Below are positions 45,060 to 55,100 of a stretch of DNA of 64,000 nucleotides, piece by piece. The notes under the pieces were generated by a model. It was not told the DNA's origin, did no database searches, and worked only from the letters and a program-made list of their open reading frames with translations. Numbering within the stretch: position 1 is the first letter of the stretch; each line of letters opens with the position of its first letter. The stretch is from Verrucomicrobiota bacterium. GTDB lineage: Bacteria; Verrucomicrobiota; Verrucomicrobiia; Limisphaerales; JACRJZ01. The stretch is taken from NCBI GenBank assembly GCA_016219875.1, contig JACRJZ010000138.1, positions 93,069 to 157,068 of the forward strand, in the 5' to 3' direction. A program made the translations under genes and the position numbers.

Positions 45060-47447
45060 TCAGTAGCCGGCGCGGAAGAACTGCTGGGCGCCGCTGCCGA
45101 CATCCACCGAGTGCGGGTTGGAAGCGCCGGGCACATCGCGATAAGGACCCGCCGCGTTGGTGGAAGATAGGAGCCGCCCGGTGTAGGTCAGCGTGAGCAG
45201 GGAGCCAAGGCGGCTGGCCGCGAGCGTCGGCCGGGTGGGACGGCCCAGGGTGAAGGCCATGAGGCCATTGTTGGAATCCAGCGCAAAGAGCCGGGCCGGC
45301 CCAAAGTCCACCGCGCCGGTGCCGTTGAGGTTCGCGTTGTCCGCCGGGAAGAACTCCGTGTCGAGCCACACCGGCGGCTTGGCCGCGCTCACGTCGAGAA
45401 GATCGTAGAGGCGCAGGTTGTCGGGCGTCTCGACCGACACGCCGGCGAGGAAGCCATTGTCGGGATCCACGGCAATCGGCGACACACTGGAGGCGAACTG
45501 CGAACCGTCGAAGTTCAGCGTAACGGTGCCGACCGAATGCTCGGAGTCGAGCGCGATCTTGTAGAGGTTCCCGCCGCTGCTCTTGCCCCAGAAGCTCTGG
45601 CCGTCGCCCCAGGCCACGCCCAAACCGAACGCCCCATTGGGGGCATTGGTCACGGTGAAGGCCTGCCCCGTGAAGTTGGCCAGGTCCGAGGTGCTGAAGA
45701 CAACCACGACGTTCGCATTGCGGCTGCCGACGAGGATCCCGGTTTCAATGTCGAGGCCGCGCACGTCCAGCGTGTCGCCCCACCGGTTGTTCACGCCGTT
45801 GCCCGGATCGCCGGAGTAAGCCACGGTCGGCGCCGTTTCCGGCGCGTCGTTGGCCCAGCGGTAAATCTTGAAGGGGGTGGCGGTGTTGGTTCCGTTGATC
45901 GAGAGGTTGCAGGCATAGACCACACCGTCGTCACCCACGCCGACCAAGTTGATGGCGAAGTCACCGCCGGTCACGCCGGTCATGCTCAGAAAGTGTTTGA
46001 GGTTGCCCGTTTCCCCGTCGAGCACGGCGACGACGTTGCTGTTGGCGCGGCTGACGACGAGCAGGTTGCCGGTCAGTTTGTTGTAGGCGATGCCGCGCTG
46101 GGTGTTGTCGGCGGTGAGCCACGGACGCGAGCCGGGGCCGAGGCTCCAGAGCAAATTCAAGGCGTCGGTGCGGACGGGAATTTGCACGGTGAACGTGGCC
46201 ACGTCGCTGGTGGCGGCCCCGTACTGGTTGGTGATGATCACAAAGTAACCGCCGCTGTGGCTGGGGACCGCGCTGAGGATGGAGAGCGTGGCGTTGGTGG
46301 CGTCGCTCACCGGCGCTCCGTCGCGGAACCACTGGAACAGCAGCGGCTGGCTGCCGCTGGCGCCGACCACCAAGTCCGCGTTGCCGCCTTCCAGAATGGT
46401 GGTGTTGGCCGGCTGGACGGCGATGTGCGGCGGGGTGGGGATGTTTTGGTTCACCACGCGGGACGCCACAATCCCGTTGTTGGAATCGAGCGCGAAGAGC
46501 TTGTCGGCGCTGAACGCGGCGTAAGTCGTGCCGTTGGCGTTGGCGTTGGCGGTGGCAAACGTGTTCGTGGCCTGGGCCAGGGGGGCCGCCGGATTGGAAA
46601 CATCGTAGAGCACGACGTTGTGGGCGCTGTAGTTCACCAAGGCCAGGAGGCTGCGTTCCGCGTCAAAGCCGATGCCCACGGCCGAGTTGGGCAAGCCGGC
46701 CACGTTGTTCAGGGTGACGGCGGTGTTGCTTGGCGTGATGTTGAACCGGCGCAGGTTCCGGCTCCCGCCCTTTCCCCAGAAGTTGCTGGCCGCGCCCCAG
46801 GCCAGGCCCGTTCCGAAGTCGCCCGCGGCGGCATCCGTTCCGATCACGGTTGACGTGAAATTGGTCGGGCTGTCGCTGGGCCGCAGCAGCACGACGTTGG
46901 TGCTGCTCCGGGTCCCCAGCAAGACCTCGGCGAACATGCCGGACCCGCGCACCGCCATCGTGTCGCCCAAGCGGCGGACGCCACTGGCCGTGCCGCCGGC
47001 GCCTTCAAAGGGGTCTCCTTGATAGACCACCACCGGCCCCTCGGCTTCTTCGCTGGCCCACCGGTAAAGCTTCAGCGGCGACGTGGCGGAATCAGTCGTG
47101 AGGTTGGCGAGATACACCGCGCCGTCTTCGCCGGCGCCGACAAGGTTCATGGCGGCCCCGTTGCCGCCGGACACCGCAGCCATGCCCTGCAGATTGGCCA
47201 GCACCACGCCCGTCTCGCTGTCCAGGATGAAGACCTTGTTGCCGCCCGTGCGGCTGGCGACCAAGAGGTGCGTGGTTTCGGCGCTGTAGGCCAGCCCGCG
47301 ATGCGTGCTGTCGGTGGCCAGGAAGGGGTAATTCGGATCGCCGACCGCAGCCCGCCAGACGGTGGTGAGGAGGTAGGGCTGCGCCCAGGCCGACTGGGCC
47401 AGCAGGAGCACGACCGACAGAAGGGAGCACTTGCAGAGTTGTTTCAT
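45060..47447 (-). CDS. Secreted double-propeller protein with central Ig-like domain (DUF4623-like)
   Basis: 795 residues with a signal peptide (CSLLSVVLLLAQSAWAQ). The two halves are internal duplicates: DSTHRGLAYSAETTHLLVASR in the first matches DNTQRGIAYNKLTGNLLVVSR in the second, and both continue with VFILDSETG/VAVLDGETG and VGAGEDGAVYLANL/VGVGDDGVVYACNL. Each half also has an SFWGK-like motif. Between them (about 345-425) sits an Ig-like domain (PANTTILEGGNADLVVGASG ... YFVIITNQYGAATSDVATF). The C-terminus ends with a short beta module (GPYRDVPGASNPHSVDVG ... FFRAGY). It resembles DUF4623 proteins; function unknown, location outside the cytoplasm. Confidence 0.88.
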   Translation of the reverse strand: MKQLCKCSLLSVVLLLAQSAWAQPYLLTTVWRAAVGDPNYPFLATDSTHRGLAYSAETTHLLVASRTGGNKVFILDSETGVVLANLQGMAAVSGGNGAAMNLVGAGEDGAVYLANLTTDSATSPLKLYRWASEEAEGPVVVYQGDPFEGAGGTASGVRRLGDTMAVRGSGMFAEVLLGTRSSTNVVLLRPSDSPTNFTSTVIGTDAAAGDFGTGLAWGAASNFWGKGGSRNLRRFNITPSNTAVTLNNVAGLPNSAVGIGFDAERSLLALVNYSAHNVVLYDVSNPAAPLAQATNTFATANANANGTTYAAFSADKLFALDSNNGIVASRVVNQNIPTPPHIAVQPANTTILEGGNADLVVGASGSQPLLFQWFRDGAPVSDATNATLSILSAVPSHSGGYFVIITNQYGAATSDVATFTVQIPVRTDALNLLWSLGPGSRPWLTADNTQRGIAYNKLTGNLLVVSRANSNVVAVLDGETGNLKHFLSMTGVTGGDFAINLVGVGDDGVVYACNLSINGTNTATPFKIYRWANDAPETAPTVAYSGDPGNGVNNRWGDTLDVRGLDIETGILVGSRNANVVVVFSTSDLANFTGQAFTVTNAPNGAFGLGVAWGDGQSFWGKSSGGNLYKIALDSEHSVGTVTLNFDGSQFASSVSPIAVDPDNGFLAGVSVETPDNLRLYDLLDVSAAKPPVWLDTEFFPADNANLNGTGAVDFGPARLFALDSNNGLMAFTLGRPTRPTLAASRLGSLLTLTYTGRLLSSTNAAGPYRDVPGASNPHSVDVGSGAQQFFRAGY

Positions 47448-47602
47448 AACGCGTGGTATTCAGGGTTGCTGTTGCTGGCCGTTACCATCAGAAAGTCTCC
47501 GCCCGCCGGTCAAGCTCATTCTGCCGGTTCGGAAGCCGCGGATTGCGACTTGGCGCGAAGAGAGCGATCCGCTACCTTCGCCGCCACAATCAAATCAAAG
47601 CC

Positions 47603-48613
47603 ATGAACAGCCGCGAACGAGTCCTCGCCCACCTGGCCGGCCGGCCAGTGGACCACCTGCCCCTGATGCCGATCACCATGCACTTCGCCACCGACGTGAT
47701 CGGCGTGAAATACGGTCGCTACGCCGCGGATCACCGCACGCTCGTCGAGGCCCAGCTCCGCACGGCGGAGAAATTCGACTTCGACTACGTCTCCTGCATC
47801 TCCGACCCGGCCCGCGAGGCGGCGGATTGCGGAGCGGACATCGCGCTCTTCGAGGACCAGCCGCCGGCGCTCAAAGAGGACCACGCGCTGCTGGCCGACA
47901 AGACCACGCTCGGAAAGCTCAAAATCCCCGATCCGCTCGGCGGCGGACGCATGACCGACCGCGTGCAGGCGGCCGCGCTGTTCAAAGAGAAGGTGGGCCA
48001 CGACAAGTTGATCGAAGGCTGGGTCGAAGGCCCGATGGCCGAAGGGGCCGACTTGCGCGGCATCAACACCATCATGCTCGACTTCTTCGACGACACGTCG
48101 TTCATCACGGACCTCTTCGAGTTTGTCACCGAGATGGAGATTCGTTTCGCCAAGGCCCAAGTCGAGGCGGGCGCGCACCTCATCGGTATCGGCGACGCGG
48201 CAGCCTCGTTGATCGGGCCGGAGATTTACCACGAGCACGTCTGGCCCCGGGAAAAGCGGATGGTCGAGGCCATTCACGCTATGGGCGCCAAGGTGCGCCT
48301 CCACATTTGCGGCAAAGCGACCCGCATCCTCGACGGCATGGGCCGGCTCGGTTGCGACATTGTGGATCTCGACTACTTCGTGAACATGAACGAGGGACGG
48401 GCGAAGATGCCAGGCCAAGTCATCCTCGGCAACATCGAGCCGGTGGGCGTGCTGCGAAATGGGAAGCCAGCACAGATTGCCGCGGCGGTGGCCGCGTGCC
48501 ATCACGCGGTCGGGCCGCGGTACATCGTGGGTGCCGGCTGCGAAGTCACACGGGACACCCCCGAAGCCAACCTCCGGGCGATGTGCGACTACGCGCTGGG
48601 GAACCGGCCGTAG
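47603..48613 (+). CDS. Uroporphyrinogen decarboxylase-family protein, MtaA/CmuA-like
   Basis: 336 residues from ATG 47603; the longer frame from 47453 lacks homology in its extra N-terminus. The fold motifs are those of the UroD superfamily (NSRERVLAHLAGRPVDHLPLM at the start). The late motifs HICGKATRI and VGAGCEVTRDTP carry His and Cys residues in the places used for zinc by the corrinoid methyltransferases MtaA/CmuA, so it is more likely a methyltransferase-like member than the haem enzyme. No corrinoid protein or partner methyltransferase is nearby, so the substrate is unknown. It is convergent with the cysteine desulfurase, 6 bp apart. Confidence 0.85.
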   Translation: MNSRERVLAHLAGRPVDHLPLMPITMHFATDVIGVKYGRYAADHRTLVEAQLRTAEKFDFDYVSCISDPAREAADCGADIALFEDQPPALKEDHALLADKTTLGKLKIPDPLGGGRMTDRVQAAALFKEKVGHDKLIEGWVEGPMAEGADLRGINTIMLDFFDDTSFITDLFEFVTEMEIRFAKAQVEAGAHLIGIGDAAASLIGPEIYHEHVWPREKRMVEAIHAMGAKVRLHICGKATRILDGMGRLGCDIVDLDYFVNMNEGRAKMPGQVILGNIEPVGVLRNGKPAQIAAAVAACHHAVGPRYIVGAGCEVTRDTPEANLRAMCDYALGNRP

Positions 48614-48619
48614 CGGCGC

Positions 48620-49867
48620 TCATTCCTTTTCCGCCAGCGCGCCGGCCAAGTCCTCTTCGTGCTTCTTGCGCGCCGTTTCGGCGTCGTAAGCCGCATTGTC
48701 GGGATGCTCCGGATTGAGCGGAGAAATGTCGCGCAGCTTCTTGATGATCGGCGGGAGGTGCTGGAGGAGATAATCCACGTCCTCGTCCGTGTTGTAGAGG
48801 CTGAGGCTGAGGCGAAGCGAGCCGCGCGCTTGCATGGGCGGCAGGCCCATCGCCATGAGCACGTGCGAGGGATCGAGCGATCCGGTCGTGCAAGCCGAGC
48901 CGCTCGAGGCGCAAATGCCCACCTGGTCCAGCAGCATGAGCACGGCCTCGGCTTCCACGAAGTCGAAGGAGAGGTTCGAGGTGTTGGGGAGGCGCGGCTC
49001 CACGGCGCCGTTGCGGCGGCTGTGCGGCACGGCCGCCAAGATCGCGTTCTCCATGCGGTCGCGCAGGGCGCGGACGCGGGTGTTCTCCTCGTCCAACCGG
49101 GACATCGCCAGTTCCGCCGCGCGGCCAAAGGCCACAATGTTCGCCACGTTCTCCGTGCCGCCGCGGCGGCCGCGCTCCTGGTGCCCGCCGATGACATAAG
49201 GCTGGTACTTCGTGCGGCGTTTGACGTAGAGCAGGCCGATGCCTTTCGGGGCATGAAGCTTGTGCGCCGAGAGCGAGAGGAAATCCACGCCGAGGTCTTT
49301 CACGTCGATCTTGAGTTTGCCCGGCGTCTGCACGGCGTCGGTGTGGCAGAGGACGCCGTGGCGGCGGCAGATGGCGGCGATTTCCTGGATGGAGAAAATC
49401 ACGCCGGTCTCGTTGTTCGCCCACATGACGGAGACGATGGCGGTGTCGGGACGGATGGACTTGTCCAGTAAGTGCAGGTCGAGCGAGCCGTCCGAGTTGA
49501 CGGGAAGGAACGTGACGTCGTAGCCGCTCTTTTCCAGGTACTCGCCGAAGTTGATGTTGGCCGAGTGCTCGACGGCCGTGGTCAGGACGTGGCGCTTGCC
49601 GGTCGTGGCCAGGGCGCTGTGAAGGGCGGAGTTGTTGCTCTCGGTGCCGCAGCTCGTGAAGACGATTTCCTTGGGATCAGCGTGAATGAGGGCGGCGACC
49701 TTCTCGCGGGCCTCGTCCACGTGCCGCGCGATCTCGTGGGCGAAGGAGTAGGCGCTGGACGGATTGCCCCAGTACTCCGTCAGGAACGGCGTCATGGCGG
49801 CCACGACCTCCGGCGCGACCGGCGTGGTGGCATTGTTGTCGAAGTAATAGAACTGGCGCTGGCTCAT
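48620..49867 (-). CDS. Cysteine desulfurase (NifS/IscS-type)
   Basis: 415 residues from ATG 49867; the upstream frame to 50269 has no homology. It is a PLP-dependent class V aminotransferase: the N-terminal signature YYFDNNATTPV, GTESNN, VEHSANI, DAVQTPGK, and SAHKLHAPKG with Lys203 as the PLP lysine. The catalytic cysteine is Cys326 in SSGSACTTGS. A C-terminal extension of about 40 residues (AAYDAETARKKHEEDLAGALAEKE) is predicted helical. It supplies sulfur for Fe-S clusters or thio-modified tRNA. No scaffold gene (iscU/nifU) lies beside it. Its start is divergent from the sugar transporter gene. Confidence 0.95.
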   Translation of the reverse strand: MSQRQFYYFDNNATTPVAPEVVAAMTPFLTEYWGNPSSAYSFAHEIARHVDEAREKVAALIHADPKEIVFTSCGTESNNSALHSALATTGKRHVLTTAVEHSANINFGEYLEKSGYDVTFLPVNSDGSLDLHLLDKSIRPDTAIVSVMWANNETGVIFSIQEIAAICRRHGVLCHTDAVQTPGKLKIDVKDLGVDFLSLSAHKLHAPKGIGLLYVKRRTKYQPYVIGGHQERGRRGGTENVANIVAFGRAAELAMSRLDEENTRVRALRDRMENAILAAVPHSRRNGAVEPRLPNTSNLSFDFVEAEAVLMLLDQVGICASSGSACTTGSLDPSHVLMAMGLPPMQARGSLRLSLSLYNTDEDVDYLLQHLPPIIKKLRDISPLNPEHPDNAAYDAETARKKHEEDLAGALAEKE

Positions 49868-49972
49868 AGTCTCTCTCGAAAACCGCGGCACAAGGTATTC
49901 GGATTCGCCCCGCGCTCCAATCATTTCTTGGCCAGCGAGCCAACCGGCCGGGCGGTTTGCCCAATCGTGTGC

Positions 49973-49999
49973 TTGACGGTCCAGGGCCGTTTCTATAGG
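49973..49999 (+). promoter_or_regulatory. Possible sigma-70-like promoter of the sugar transporter
   Basis: TTGACG (49973-49978) and TATAGG (49994-49999) match the -35 and -10 consensus reasonably, but the 15-bp spacer is shorter than the usual 17. It is 137 bp upstream of the transporter start, in the 268-bp divergent gap. Confidence 0.25.
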
Positions 50000-50135
50000 C
50001 ATACCGCCCATCACTATGAACTTCATTCCATGGCTGCCGGCGGCGGGCGGAACCCTGAACGGGGCGCCCCGGCGGCGGCCAACACGGAATTGCGACGCGA
50101 TGGCAGCCCGTTGAAATCGTCGGAATTGCTCCCCA

Positions 50136-52115
50136 ATGACCATGAACAACAACAAACAAAGCATGTTCACTCTCCCGGACGGCCGCAACGTGCTGTTCAC
50201 CTTCTGCCTCGTCAGTTCGCTGTTTCTCCTCTGGGGATTCTGCAACGGGATGATCGACGTGATGGACAAACACTTTCAGGAGGAACTGAAATTGACGTTG
50301 TCGCAATCGGCTTGGGTGCAGTTCGCGCACTGGATGGGCTATTTCCTCATGTCCATCCCCGCAGGCTGGCTGGCGACGCGGCTGGGCTATAAGGGCGGTA
50401 TCATCGCCGGGCTGCTGTTGGTGGCGGTAGGAGGGCTGTGGTTCATTCCGGCCTCGAAGATTGCGGAGTTCTGGGCCTTCCTCCTCGGCGTGTGTGCCGT
50501 GGCGTCCGGGTTGACGTTTTTGGAAACGGTGGCCAATCCCTACACCACGGTGCTCGGGCCGCCGCGCTTCGCGGCTGCGCGCATCAACACGGCCCAGTCG
50601 TGCAACGGCGTCGGATGGATTTTCGGGCCGATCGCCGGCGGCATGTTCTTCTACGGCACGGACGCCGCGGGACGGAGCACCGGTTCCCAGACGCTTTGGA
50701 TTCCCTACGCGGGCGTGGCGGTCGGGGTGCTCATTCTGGCGGTCATTTTCTTCTTCGCACCGGTCCCTGACGTTAAAGCCGAGGACGAATTCCACATGGA
50801 TGACAAGGATGACGCCCGCAAGGCGGCGCCGGCGGAACGGAAAGTGAACCGCGGGTTGTCCTACGCCCTGCTGCTCGGCAACGTGGCTGCGCTTCTCGGC
50901 GTCTTTGTGTTCATCCTTTGGCTGACGTTCGACGGCCTCAAGCTCGGCCCGCGGCTGGTGGGACTGGCTTCCGCCATTCCTCACCCGTCCAGTCTCGTCA
51001 TCAGCGCCGAGAACTCCGTGGGGGTGGTGCTGGCAGCAGGCGCGTGCCTGGCACTGGTGATCGCCGCCATCGCCCTGCTCGGAATCACCAAACGCCTCAC
51101 CCACCAGAGCGTCTGGTCGCACGAACATTTCACCGGTGCCACCCTGGCCCAGTTTTTTTACGTCGCGGCGCAGTGCGGCATTTTCAGCTTCCTCATCAAC
51201 TACATGACTTCTGAACCACCCACACTGCCGGCCTCATGGATGAAAGAGGGCCGCAAATGGATCGAGGTCCGAACAGCCTTTGCGGGTTCGGACTTCAAGG
51301 ATGTGTCGGGCTTGGCCAAGAAGTTGACCGCGCCGACTAATCCGCTGTCCGTCTTTCTGGCAACGAACCTCTCCAGTTCGACCGTGCAGACGTTGACCCA
51401 CCTCAGCGAAGGCACGGCCAGCGCCACCGCGGCCCGCATCGCACTGGCGCAAGACCTGAACAGCGTGATCCTGAAGCAGAGCATTTACAGCCCAGAACGG
51501 TTCAACGGAATCACCTTGCAGGAAACGACCCAAGCACTGTTGGCGCAAGGACAAGGCCGCAACGAAGCGCGTTTCAACCGCCTGTTGCTGGCCGACGCGT
51601 ACCCGCAGGAGTTGACCTTTCAGGACAATGTTTTCAGCGTGACCAACCAATTCGCCGCCACACTGGCGTCGTTCGGCTTCTTCTGTTTCCTCCTTGGTCG
51701 CGTCACAGGCGCCGCCCTGCTGCGGAAAGTCTCCGCCCACAAGATGCTCGGTCTCTACAGTGTGATCAACGCCCTGCTGTGTTTCGTGGTCTTCCTCAAG
51801 CTGGGCTGGCTGTCGGTGGTGTGCGTGTTCCTGAGCTACTTCTTCATGTCCATCACCTTCCCGACCATCTTTGCCCTCGGCATCTTTGGGTTGGGCGACC
51901 GCGCCAAGCGCGCCTCGGCCTACATCGTCATGGCGATCGTCGGCGGCGCCCTGCTGCCGAAGCTCATGGGGGCCGTGGCCGATCACTACAACATGTCGCG
52001 CGGCTTCATCGTGCCGCTGGTCTGCTTCGTGTTCATCGCTTTCTACGGTTATGCCTGGCCCAAGCTCAGCCGGGCGGAGTCGCTGCACGGAATCGGCACT
52101 TCGGGCGGGCATTGA
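50136..52115 (+). CDS. FHS-family MFS sugar transporter with a large extra periplasmic loop
   Basis: 659 residues (a second ATG at 50142). The first half has FucP-type motifs (FLLWGFCNGMIDVMDKHFQ, GYFLMSIPAGWLATRLGYKGG and FLETVANPYTTVLG), and twelve membrane segments are visible. FucP-like L-fucose:H+ symporters are about 430 residues; here a segment of about 145 residues (about 357-500, KEGRKWIEVRTAFAG ... LLADAYPQELTFQD) is added between TM7 and TM8. By analogy with FucP topology that loop is periplasmic. It has no hydrophobic segment of its own and is Ala/Thr-rich. A binding or partner domain is inference. The gene ends at the shared terminator of the convergent Ig protein gene. Confidence 0.9.
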   Translation: MTMNNNKQSMFTLPDGRNVLFTFCLVSSLFLLWGFCNGMIDVMDKHFQEELKLTLSQSAWVQFAHWMGYFLMSIPAGWLATRLGYKGGIIAGLLLVAVGGLWFIPASKIAEFWAFLLGVCAVASGLTFLETVANPYTTVLGPPRFAAARINTAQSCNGVGWIFGPIAGGMFFYGTDAAGRSTGSQTLWIPYAGVAVGVLILAVIFFFAPVPDVKAEDEFHMDDKDDARKAAPAERKVNRGLSYALLLGNVAALLGVFVFILWLTFDGLKLGPRLVGLASAIPHPSSLVISAENSVGVVLAAGACLALVIAAIALLGITKRLTHQSVWSHEHFTGATLAQFFYVAAQCGIFSFLINYMTSEPPTLPASWMKEGRKWIEVRTAFAGSDFKDVSGLAKKLTAPTNPLSVFLATNLSSSTVQTLTHLSEGTASATAARIALAQDLNSVILKQSIYSPERFNGITLQETTQALLAQGQGRNEARFNRLLLADAYPQELTFQDNVFSVTNQFAATLASFGFFCFLLGRVTGAALLRKVSAHKMLGLYSVINALLCFVVFLKLGWLSVVCVFLSYFFMSITFPTIFALGIFGLGDRAKRASAYIVMAIVGGALLPKLMGAVADHYNMSRGFIVPLVCFVFIAFYGYAWPKLSRAESLHGIGTSGGH

Positions 52116-52145
52116 AAAAAAGACCGGGCGTCGCCGCCCGGTCTT
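52115..52145 (-). terminator. Intrinsic terminator of the FN3/Ig protein gene
   Basis: A perfect 11-bp stem (AAGACCGGGCG at 52120-52130 and CGCCCGGTCTT at 52135-52145) with a 4-nt loop is followed on the minus strand by seven U residues. It lies 20 bp after the stop of the minus-strand gene and directly after the stop of the convergent transporter gene. Confidence 0.9.
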
Positions 52146-52165
52146 GCGTAGGGTTGGCGGAGACG

Positions 52166-55100
52166 TCAGCGGACACTGATGCGGTAAAACCGCACCGGCG
52201 GCAGCGGACCGGGATCGGACAACGTCAGGACGCTGCCGTTGCCGGGCTGGGTGTCCACCGGCGTCCAAGTCAGGGCGTCGATGGTGTCTTTGGCGTCCAG
52301 CGTGTAATCCAGTCCGTTCACGCTCTGGAGGGTGAAGTTGAAGTTGCCACCACTGACGTTGTACTGGCCGGCCCCTGGCGGCACAAGGACGCGCAGCACC
52401 GCCGGCGGCGCACTCGTGACAGAACCGCCGACGTTGCTGACCACCACGTCGTAGTTGCCAGCGTTGGCGATGGTCACGTTGCTGAGCGTGAGGGAAAGGT
52501 TGGTTTCATTGGCGAGGTTCCCACCCTGGAAGCGCCATTGGTAACTCAGCGGCTCCGTGCCATTCGCCGTGACTCCGAAGACGGCGGTGCCGCCGACGAT
52601 CGTCGTAGCATTGGTGGGCGGGGCGGTGATGGTCGGCGCGACGGCGGAGAGGGCCAACGCGGCGATGGCGCTGGGGACCGTGCCGCCGAGGTTGCTCACC
52701 AGCACGTCGTAGTTGCCGAAGTTGGCGGGGCCGGCGTTCGTGATTTCCAGCGTGGCGCCGGTCTGTCCAGCGAGCGGGACGCCGTTGAACCGCCACTGGT
52801 AGCTGAGCGCGCCCGCTTCCGCCACGCCGCTGGCAGTGACGCTGAAGGTGGCCGTGCCGCCCAGGGCCACGGCCAAGCCGAATGGATCCTCCGTGATGAC
52901 CGGCGCAGCCAGGAACTCGAAGCCGCTGAAGACAGCCCGCGTGAAGGTGTTGCTGCTGGAATTGTTGTGCGCGGTCACGGCCAAGCCCACGTTCACCGTG
53001 GCCGGGTAAGCCGGCGACGGCGTGTTGGTGTTCAACCCCACCCAGTCCACGCCATTCGAGCCGTAGTAGCTGGCGAAGGTGTTGCCGACGCGTTGCAGCC
53101 GCAGCCACACGGGATAGGGCAGGACGGTGGCGGTGGCGAGCGTGGTGGAGGCGGTGTTCGTCGCGGCGCGGGTGACGGTCTGGAAGACGTTGGCGCCGCC
53201 GTTGTCCGTGGCGGGAGGCGTGACCAGAACCAGGAGATCCTGGCTGTTGGCCGCGAGGGCCACACGCGCCATGAGTCCGGCTTTGCTCCACATGTCGGTG
53301 CGGAGCAAGCTTTCTACGCGCGTCTTGACGTCGAAGTTCCCCGTGCGGGCTTGGTAGAGCAGGTGGCCGCCGTCGTTGGTGTTCCAGAGGTCGGAGCCGC
53401 CGGCCAGGACTTCGATCAAGTTGGTGCTGCTGGGCACGAACACCGAGCCGGGGTACTTCGGATCCGCCAGCAACGGGTCGCCCAGGTTGGTGCCGACGTC
53501 CTGGTTGAGCGCCGGCGGCATCAGCACCGTGCTGGCCGCCCAACTGTCGCCCAGGTTCGGCGTGCCCGAAGCAATGTCCTGAATGTTGCGCGCATCCATC
53601 GTGAACTCCCCGGTGAGCCGCACATCCGGCCGGAGGACGACGGTCTTGCCATCGGGCCGCAAGACCGGGATGCCGACGACGCCCACGGTGTCGCCGTTGA
53701 AGGAGTAGTTGCTGGGGTCGGCGGCGTTCAATGGATCAACCACTTCGTCGAACACCACGTTGACCTCCGTGCCGTTCAGGCTGCCCACGGAGACGATCTG
53801 GGGCGCTTCCTGATCCGGGTTCACGACCAGCGGCACGATGGAACTGGTGACGGCGCCGGCGTAGTTGGTGATGACGACGTAGTAGTTGCCGGCTTGGTTG
53901 AGCTTCGGCAGCGCGAACGACAGCGTGGAGCCGGTCGCGCCGTCCACCGGCAGGTCGTTGCAGTACCACTGGAAGAACATCGGGGTAGAGCCGTTGGTGA
54001 CCGCGACCGAGAAGCTGGCGGGCCGGTTTTCTTCCACCGTCACGCCCTCGGGCTGGGTGCCGATGGCCAGCGGGACGGCCACGGCGGGGTAGATGTCCAC
54101 GAAGGCGATCTTGTTGTTGTTGGCCAACGGCCCGCTGTTGAGGGTCAGATTCTCGTCTCCCACGATGCAGGTGGTGGTGAACTCCTGCCAGATGGCGGTG
54201 GAGGTCGGTGTGAGGGCCGGCGTGACGACGCCTTCAATGTTGAACTGATAAACGCTGTTCACGTTGTCGGCATCGCCCGCGACGATGTGGACCAGGTAGA
54301 AGCCGTTCGGCACCGCGATGTTCCAAACCGCGCTCAAGCTGGGATTCGCCACGTCCGCTTTCATCAAATGGGTGAACGTGTCATACCGCAAGTCGGGGGA
54401 GAAGGCCCGTTGGCGCCAACGGCCGTCCGGAGTGATGCTTGTCCCCGCCAGGTTGGTCCAACCGTAGGTGAAGCCGTTGCCGCGGTCCCCGAACACGTCG
54501 CCGATGTCTTGAACGTAGCCCGGTGGCGTGGGCGCCGGGTTGTTCGCCGGCTGGCCGTTGGTGGCGTTGGCGAAGTTGATGTTCCACCCGACCGCAGGCG
54601 TGGTGTTGCTTGCCACGACCGAGTAGTCCGAGAAACCCGTCGTGTTCTGGGCTTGCGCGCGATAGAAATACGTCGTGCCGAGTGCCAGGCCACTGTTCGT
54701 GTAGCCCCCCTCACTGGCGGGCACGGTGGCCAGCGAAGTGAAGGTCGTTCCGTCGAGAGACTGTTCGAGGAGGAACTGCGACACCACGAGATTTGTGCTC
54801 GTCCAACCGACTCTGAGCACGGTGGTCGCGTACACGGAAACGTTCAGGCTCGGCGCGCTGGGGGCGGTGATCGCCAAAGCTTCGAAGGAGACGCCGCTCT
54901 GGCCACCGCCCGTCAACTCGGCCTGCACCACGTAATAGAGTCGCAGCCCGCTGGGCGCATCCGTGTTGAGGAACTCCGTGGTCGTGATGCCAGAGCCAAC
55001 CTGTGTGTACGGCCCGCCCGCCGTTGCTGATCGGCTTACGGTGTAGGAGGCGGCATTCGGCAAGCCGGTCCACGACACGAGGACTTGGTTGGTTCCGCCG

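Noticed and set aside
47453..47602. Longer N-terminus for the UroD-family protein
   Set aside because: The family begins at MNSRERVLAHLAG; the extra 50 codons match nothing.
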